Positions 59,471 to 64,000 of a stretch of 64,000 nt of DNA are shown here, piece after piece. Positions within the stretch are counted from its first letter, which is position 1. Each line of letters opens with the position of its first letter. The DNA lies in the NCBI RefSeq assembly GCF_000964425.1, contig NZ_BANF01000027.1:86471-150470 (forward strand). The letters run 5' to 3'. A model generated the notes under the pieces. The model did no database searches. It worked only from the letters and a program-made list of their open reading frames with translations, and was not told the DNA's origin. Source of the DNA: Komagataeibacter intermedius TF2 (lineage in GTDB: Bacteria; Pseudomonadota; Alphaproteobacteria; Acetobacterales; Acetobacteraceae). The position numbers and the translations under genes are program-made.

Positions 59471-60070
59471 TATCTTCCTAAATCAACCTCCGCTGGCAAT
59501 TATGCTTTTTGACACATCTGGGTGTGCTTCAAAATGTGCGTGGTTCGGTTCGTGCTGACAGATGCCGCATCTCGCCGCATGACAAGGGATGATGCCAGCA
59601 CGCTCTGACAGGTGCGACCTGGAGTATGCAAGCGACCTGCGCGATGCGGAGTGGGCGCTGATTGCGCCGGGTCATGAAGGCGATCCTCCATATCGTCATC
59701 TCGGGCTGCCAGGGGCGGCAATTGCCGCGTCACTTTCCCGCCTTCACAACCGTACAGGGCTATTTCTGCCGTTGGATCTGCAAGGGACGATGCCGCCACC
59801 TCACGAAGGATGTCGAGGTAACAATCTCGTCATCCTGCGCGTGGTTGATGATCGCCCATATCCACAGAGTTCTGCGGAAAATAAATCAAACCGCTTTCTA
59901 ATTCAGGCTCCTGGATTTTCGATCTGTCAGAACTGATCGCGGCAAAGCCATTGACTACCATGCGGCACAGCGCGTGACGCCATCTTCAAAAGCACCTTTC
60001 CCAGTCGATGTGGCCACAGGCCCTACAATTGTGTGACGTTCGACAGGAAGGATCGTCCTGGTTCTTCCAG
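59471..60070. other. Non-coding stretch with transposase remnant
   Basis: The central part (59589-59901) is a decayed IS5-type transposase. The rest, up to the sugar-porter stop at 60071, has no supported gene; it may include further IS debris, but no terminal inverted repeats were recognised. Confidence 0.5.
59589..59901 (+). pseudogene. IS5-family transposase remnant (frameshift plus internal deletion)
   Basis: The first frame gives MMPARSDRCDLEYASDLRDAEWALIAPGHEG, a typical start of IS5-group transposases of acetic acid bacteria. A frameshift near 59680 moves to another frame: MKAILHIVISGCQGRQLPRHFPAFTTVQGYFCRW, also N-terminal. It then joins directly to GRCRHLTKDVEVTISSSCAWLMIAHIH, which corresponds to the C-terminal part (GRCRRLAKDWE...AFIAHIR). 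The whole DDE catalytic middle is missing, so it cannot function. Confidence 0.8.
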
Positions 60071-61564
60071 TCAGAAATTCCGACGCGTACCAGTCTGCTT
60101 GCCAATATTTGTATAGAACGTTCCAGATCGAAGCGCGCTTTCAATTTCTTCCAGTGTGGTTCCTGCCGTCTCGGGCACATATTTCCACACGAAGACAAAG
60201 GCCGCGACATTTATGAAACCGAACAGCCAGAAAGTACCCGTCGTGCCCAGCGCCTCAACCAGCGACAACGTGACAAGGGAGACAAGCGTATCGGACACCC
60301 ACACCGTCGCACTGGCCATTCCCATGGCCTTGCTGCGGACAAACAGGGGAAAGACTTCGGCAGCGATCAGCCACACCGCAACGGATAGAGAGCCGAAATT
60401 AAAGAAGATATAGCCCAGAAGGGATACGACCATAAGGACCAGCCGCACCCCCGTAAGTGGTGCGGAACTGAGGAATACAGCCCCCAGCACGAACAGGGAC
60501 AGGGCAGCGAGTGGCAACATATACAGCATCATGCGCCGACGACCGATGCGGTCTATGAACGCGATCCCCATTGCCGTTGTAATTGTGGATGTAACCCCGA
60601 CGGACACGGATGTCAGCAATGCCGCCGAATGACCCAAACCGGCCTGCGACAGGATGATGGGCGCATAATAGACAATGACATTGGGGCCGGATAGCTGGGA
60701 GAAAGCCGCAACCCCCAATGCCGCCAGAAGAGCAGGCCGTATCCAGCGCTGTTTCAGGCTGGCCCCGTTGTCTCCGTCTGCCTCTCCCGCATCGACTGTC
60801 AGGACATCATCCAGTTCCTGCCGCACAATATCCTTATGCCCCCGCAGTTTATACAGGATCGACACTGCACGGTGTTCATGTTCATGATGCAGCAGCCAAC
60901 GCGGACTTTCCGGCAGGAAGATCATACCAAAAGCAAGGAGAATTGCCGGAACGGCTCCGAGCATGAACATCGCACGCCATGACTCGACACCACCGGACAG
61001 TTCATACCCCACGAAAAACGCCAGAAGCAGACCAAGTGAAAAAACCAGTTGAAACAGCGATACCAGTCCCCCGCGCCGGGACGCCGGGGCCAGTTCGGCG
61101 ACATAGACCGGCACGATCTGCGTGGTGGCACCTATCGCCGCACCCAGCCATAGGCGCGCGAAAATCAGGATGCTGACATCAGGGGCAAGCCCGCACCCCA
61201 GCGATGCCACGATGAATATACCGGCAGCCACCATGATGGCAGGCCGGCGTCCCCATCGATCTGATACGGGGCCACTCAGCAAGGCACCAAAGATCGCCCC
61301 GATGTTCAGCGCCGCAGCCACCCATTCCTGTCCCGCCGTAGAAAGTGAAAATGTCTGGGTAACGAAAATCAGGGCGGAAGCGATGATCCCGGTATCATAT
61401 CCGAACAGCAGACCACCCACCGCAGCAACCGCGGCGGCAATGGACACATACCGGCGCGCGGAAAGGGTCTGGTCCCCCCGATGCACCATGGCCGCAAGTG
61501 CGGACAGGGCACGTCTATGGGTATGGTAGCGGGATATGTCCTGAATATTCGGGGTAGTCGGCAT
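60071..61564 (-). CDS. MFS sugar-porter family transporter
   Basis: 497 residues, twelve hydrophobic segments. Sugar porter signatures: GGLLFGYDTGIIASAL, SGPVSDRWGRRPAIM, RLWLGAAIGATTQIVPVYVAELAPASRRGGLVSLFQ, PESPRWLL, FIDRIGRRRMMLY and VPETAGTTLEEIE. It imports sugars or cyclitol acids with protons. As it follows a shikimate dehydrogenase and LacI regulator on the same strand, shikimate or quinate is a plausible substrate. The C-terminus ends close to the IS remnant, and its last 15 residues may be altered. Confidence 0.9.
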   Translation of the reverse strand: MPTTPNIQDISRYHTHRRALSALAAMVHRGDQTLSARRYVSIAAAVAAVGGLLFGYDTGIIASALIFVTQTFSLSTAGQEWVAAALNIGAIFGALLSGPVSDRWGRRPAIMVAAGIFIVASLGCGLAPDVSILIFARLWLGAAIGATTQIVPVYVAELAPASRRGGLVSLFQLVFSLGLLLAFFVGYELSGGVESWRAMFMLGAVPAILLAFGMIFLPESPRWLLHHEHEHRAVSILYKLRGHKDIVRQELDDVLTVDAGEADGDNGASLKQRWIRPALLAALGVAAFSQLSGPNVIVYYAPIILSQAGLGHSAALLTSVSVGVTSTITTAMGIAFIDRIGRRRMMLYMLPLAALSLFVLGAVFLSSAPLTGVRLVLMVVSLLGYIFFNFGSLSVAVWLIAAEVFPLFVRSKAMGMASATVWVSDTLVSLVTLSLVEALGTTGTFWLFGFINVAAFVFVWKYVPETAGTTLEEIESALRSGTFYTNIGKQTGTRRNF

Positions 61565-61605
61565 CCCGGGCTTTCCTTTTCCCTGTGGTCAAGACGAACT
61601 GGTGG

Positions 61606-62469
61606 TCAGCCTGCGTCTGATGCGCCGAAAATATCGCTCAGGGTCTGTTTCATCACGCCTGCATCCAGCGTTTTTCCAAGCCATAGCTCAACGCCGATCA
61701 CGCCCTGATTGACCAGCATGCCCAAGCCATCAAGCGATGTGCAGCCACGTTCGCGGGCTTCACGCAGGAAGCGTGTCATTGGTGGATTGGGAATGACATC
61801 CGCCACGATCTGGCCCTTTGCCAGCGTGTCGAGATCGATTTCAGGCATGGCCTGCGCGTCACCAAGACCGACCGACGTGGCGTTAATGACAATATCGGTG
61901 TCATCTGGAATGCAGGCTTTTCCCGACCATGGGCAGCCGGCTGCGTCACTTCCGGTATTGTCGCGCACCAGTGCTGCAATGGTTTCGGCTTTTGCCGCGT
62001 CGCGGTTGACCACCGTTATGTGGGCGGCTCCCGCCAGCCCCAGTTCCACCGCAATGGCGCGGGCCGCCCCACCCGCGCCAAGCATAAAGATTTTCTTGCC
62101 AGCCGGATCAACCACATCCCTGAGCGAGGCGAGAAAGCCCTTGCCATCGGTATTGTTGCCCACCAGCCTGCCATCGCGAATGGCGACACAGTTGACGGCA
62201 CCAATAATCCGCGCGGCTTCCGCCAGTTCATCCAGATATTCGATCACGGCCACCTTATGGGGCAGGGAGCAATTGAAACCTGCCCATTCCATGGCAACTG
62301 CGCCCCTTACTGCCGCCTTCAGATGCGCAGCCTTGACATCACAATTGATATAGCGCGCATCGATCCCGGCATGGCGGTACGCCGCCTCGATCATTGCGAC
62401 GGTCGGATTGTCAGCGCAGGGCGTGGAAAACGAGCCGGTAAGAATGCTGCGGAAATTCTGGTTGCTCAT
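61606..62469 (-). CDS. aroE: Shikimate/quinate dehydrogenase (AroE family)
   Basis: 287 residues from ATG 62469 (AGGAACGTCGT upstream). Substrate loop GSFSTPCADNPTVAMIEAAY, catalytic Lys in FNCSLPHKVAV, Asp in GNNTDGKGFLASL, nucleotide motif MLGAGGAARAIAVEL and VVNRDAAKAE, INATSVGLGD, and the C-terminal GLGMLVNQG. The N-terminal SFSTP differs from the biosynthetic SLSP and, with the adjacent carrier and LacI regulator, suggests a catabolic shikimate or quinate dehydrogenase rather than the housekeeping AroE. Confidence 0.87.
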   Translation of the reverse strand: MSNQNFRSILTGSFSTPCADNPTVAMIEAAYRHAGIDARYINCDVKAAHLKAAVRGAVAMEWAGFNCSLPHKVAVIEYLDELAEAARIIGAVNCVAIRDGRLVGNNTDGKGFLASLRDVVDPAGKKIFMLGAGGAARAIAVELGLAGAAHITVVNRDAAKAETIAALVRDNTGSDAAGCPWSGKACIPDDTDIVINATSVGLGDAQAMPEIDLDTLAKGQIVADVIPNPPMTRFLREARERGCTSLDGLGMLVNQGVIGVELWLGKTLDAGVMKQTLSDIFGASDAG

Positions 62470-62554
62470 ACGACGTTCCTGATGGGTGAAGAGGCGGATT
62501 GCATAGCTATGCAAAACAAGACGCTTTTTACGCCCGGACGCAAGCCCTAATCCG

Positions 62555-63565
62555 TCAGTCAGTCAGGGTTGTGCTACCGCGTTCGATCAACTGAGCGTCA
62601 ACAACATGGGTGCGCGAAAGGGGGCTGTCTTTTGCCACAAGGGCTTCATCCAGCAGTTCCATGGCGCCTGTAACCATCCGCTCCGTACGCTGATCGAAAG
62701 ATGTCAGGTCGTAGCTGCGCCATCCAGCCTGAGGGATATTATCATATCCAAGAATAATGACATCGCGTGGACAGATCAGGCCCATACGTTCCCGCAGGGC
62801 ATCAATCGCACCGCAGGCCATCATATCATTGCTGGAAAAAATGCCGTTTGGCCGGATGCCCCGTTTCCACAGGCGGGTGATGGCATCGTAGCCACTGTCG
62901 TAGGTATCATCACCCCGCAACCGGGTCAGTCCGGTCATGGGCATTCCTGCCTTCCGCAACCCCTGGCAGAACCCTTCGCCACGTGCGCGGGAGGCGGCAT
63001 TCTTGCCTGGACCAGCCAGCCAGACCGGTTGCGTCACGCCCCGTTCCATCACCAGGCGCGCAGCAGCAACCCCTGCCCCATGATTGTTGGAATTGACCGT
63101 CGAGATCCAGGGGCCCACCAGCGAGGAGTTAAAGCAGACAACCGGTATCTGAAGTTGGGACAATGCCCGCACCACCGTTTTGGATCCGATTGCCAGCGAG
63201 GTGACGATGGCATCAATCCGGTAACTCAACAACTGGTCAAGCGCACTATCAAGGGTCAGGGCATCATCCACATACATGAGCAGTACCTGAAGGCCGCTTT
63301 CACGTAACGCGGTCGCCAGACGTTCAAGCGCCGTGGCATAGAACGGGTTTTCCAGCCCGCCAATCACCACGCCAACCATGTATGACCGCCCCGAGAGCAT
63401 AATGGCCGGAATACGGTTGGGCCGGTAACCAAGGCTGGCGGCTGCGGCCAGCACCTTCTGCTTTGTGCGTGGGGAAATGCTGGCATCAGGAGAAAATGCG
63501 CGCGATACAGCCGATTGGGATACGCCAGCCAGCCGGGCGACATCAGTGGACGTAACGGCACGAAT
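62555..63565 (-). CDS. LacI-family transcriptional regulator, probable ATT start
   Basis: 336 residues if begun at ATT 63565. HTH: TSTDVARLAGVSQSAVSRAF (about residues 5-24), SPDASISPRTKQKVLAAAASLGYRPNRI hinge, then the ligand domain (VGVVIGGLENPFYATALERLATAL, SRARGEGFCQGL, GIFSSNDMMACGAIDALRE, VIILGYDNIPQAGWRSYDLTSF). No ATG, GTG or TTG occurs in frame before the HTH; an internal GTG at 63454 would remove it. AGGAG lies nine bases before the ATT. It probably controls the downstream aroE and sugar-porter genes. Confidence 0.85.
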   Translation of the reverse strand: MRAVTSTDVARLAGVSQSAVSRAFSPDASISPRTKQKVLAAAASLGYRPNRIPAIMLSGRSYMVGVVIGGLENPFYATALERLATALRESGLQVLLMYVDDALTLDSALDQLLSYRIDAIVTSLAIGSKTVVRALSQLQIPVVCFNSSLVGPWISTVNSNNHGAGVAAARLVMERGVTQPVWLAGPGKNAASRARGEGFCQGLRKAGMPMTGLTRLRGDDTYDSGYDAITRLWKRGIRPNGIFSSNDMMACGAIDALRERMGLICPRDVIILGYDNIPQAGWRSYDLTSFDQRTERMVTGAMELLDEALVAKDSPLSRTHVVDAQLIERGSTTLTD

Positions 63566-63747
63566 GACGGCTTGCTCCTGCAGATCACGATTAATGACGG
63601 GTTTACCCCATGCGGGGCTGTAATACCATGCTGGCGGCAGGACCGATGACTTTCATTGCCCTTATCATAATCGACCGCCGCGTTCGTGCATATTGCGAAT
63701 TTCAAAGCAGCGGGATCAAATCATAAGGAAGCCGCTCAGGCCAGGAT

Positions 63748-63990
63748 GTGAAGTGGCCCCGTCCGTTCGGACAGTTGTGTAGGCTTGATAAGCTATACCC
63801 GGTTGTCGTTACGCCGCCATACATTATTACCCATAGACGACTGCCCGACACCGAAGGCGACAAGCCGAAGCGTTCAAAGTTCAAGACCTATCCGATCGGC
63901 TACTTTCATAGCGACATCGCCGCTGCAGTTCCATACCACATCCATACCGTGCTGACCGTAACCGGCCGTTTGAGGCCGCCTTATGATTGA
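63748..63990 (+). pseudogene. IS481-family transposase remnant with internal deletion
   Basis: From about 63828 the frame reads RRLPDTEGDKPKRSKFKTYP then IGYFHSDIA, the entry to the DDE domain of IS481 transposases (FKTYPIGYFHIDIAEV). It then jumps to AAVPYHIHTVLTV, which in intact copies lies about 50 residues later (AVPYKIHTVLTDNG). The second catalytic region and the C-terminus are missing. The first about 27 codons do not look like transposase. A dead element at the window edge. Confidence 0.75.
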
Positions 63991-64000
63991 GGATTGTGAC

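Noticed and set aside
1..64000. CRISPR array, tRNA, rRNA, prophage or toxin-antitoxin genes
   Set aside because: I looked for regularly spaced repeats, conserved RNA sequences and phage-type gene runs and recognised none. A proper RNA-model search was not possible.

Overview
The window reads as chromosome of an alphaproteobacterium, most likely an acetic acid bacterium of the Komagataeibacter/Gluconacetobacter group. This is inferred from GC-rich codon use, a CioAB-type bd oxidase with a DUF2474 partner, and decayed IS5- and IS481-type transposases; no rRNA or tRNA gene is present to prove it. Nearly everything is accessory catabolism, with a marked theme of nitrogen compounds.

Left part (1-14.9 kb). 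An edge-truncated membrane protein is followed by a GH32 fructosidase, a zinc alcohol dehydrogenase and a convergent DctA-like carboxylate carrier. Then comes a carbamoyl-transfer cluster: carbamate kinase, DUF2877 (AllH), a GlcG/HbpS protein, an IclR regulator, an ABC-type binding protein without a signal peptide, FdrA (AllF), a 58-residue orphan module and two tandem DUF1116 proteins (AllG). These are the parts of the AllFGH/carbamate kinase system (oxalurate to oxamate plus carbamoyl phosphate, then ATP), but with AllG duplicated.

Middle part (14.9-37.8 kb). A nine-gene minus-strand operon (TonB receptor, carboxylesterase, MFS carrier, enolase-superfamily enzyme, HyuA, HyuB, P450, SDR, gamma-glutamyltransferase/oxamate-amidohydrolase-like Ntn hydrolase) lies next to a ferredoxin/ferredoxin reductase pair. 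Divergent from these is a plus-strand operon (Rieske oxygenase, glutamine-synthetase-like ligase, IclR, secreted lipase-like hydrolase, amidohydrolase, lactonase-type metallo-beta-lactamase). Together they look like uptake and stepwise opening of one imported N-containing compound; its identity cannot be read from the sequence.

Right-centre (37.9-50.2 kb). This is a complete N-methylglutamate pathway for methylamine. gmaS and mgsABC lie on the minus strand behind an XRE-cupin and a LysR regulator; mgdABCD and purU lie on the plus strand. A perfect dyad sits between lysR and mgdA, and a TTGACA promoter lies in front of mgsA. Methylamine would be glutamylated, converted to N-methylglutamate and oxidised to formaldehyde; PurU releases formate and tetrahydrofolate from 10-formyl-THF.

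Right part (50.2-64 kb). A second TonB receptor, the cyanide-insensitive-type bd oxidase operon, a TetR/O-methyltransferase pair, a strongly AT-rich family 61 glycosyltransferase of foreign appearance, a decayed IS5-type transposase, a LacI/shikimate dehydrogenase/sugar-porter operon and an IS481-type remnant at the edge.
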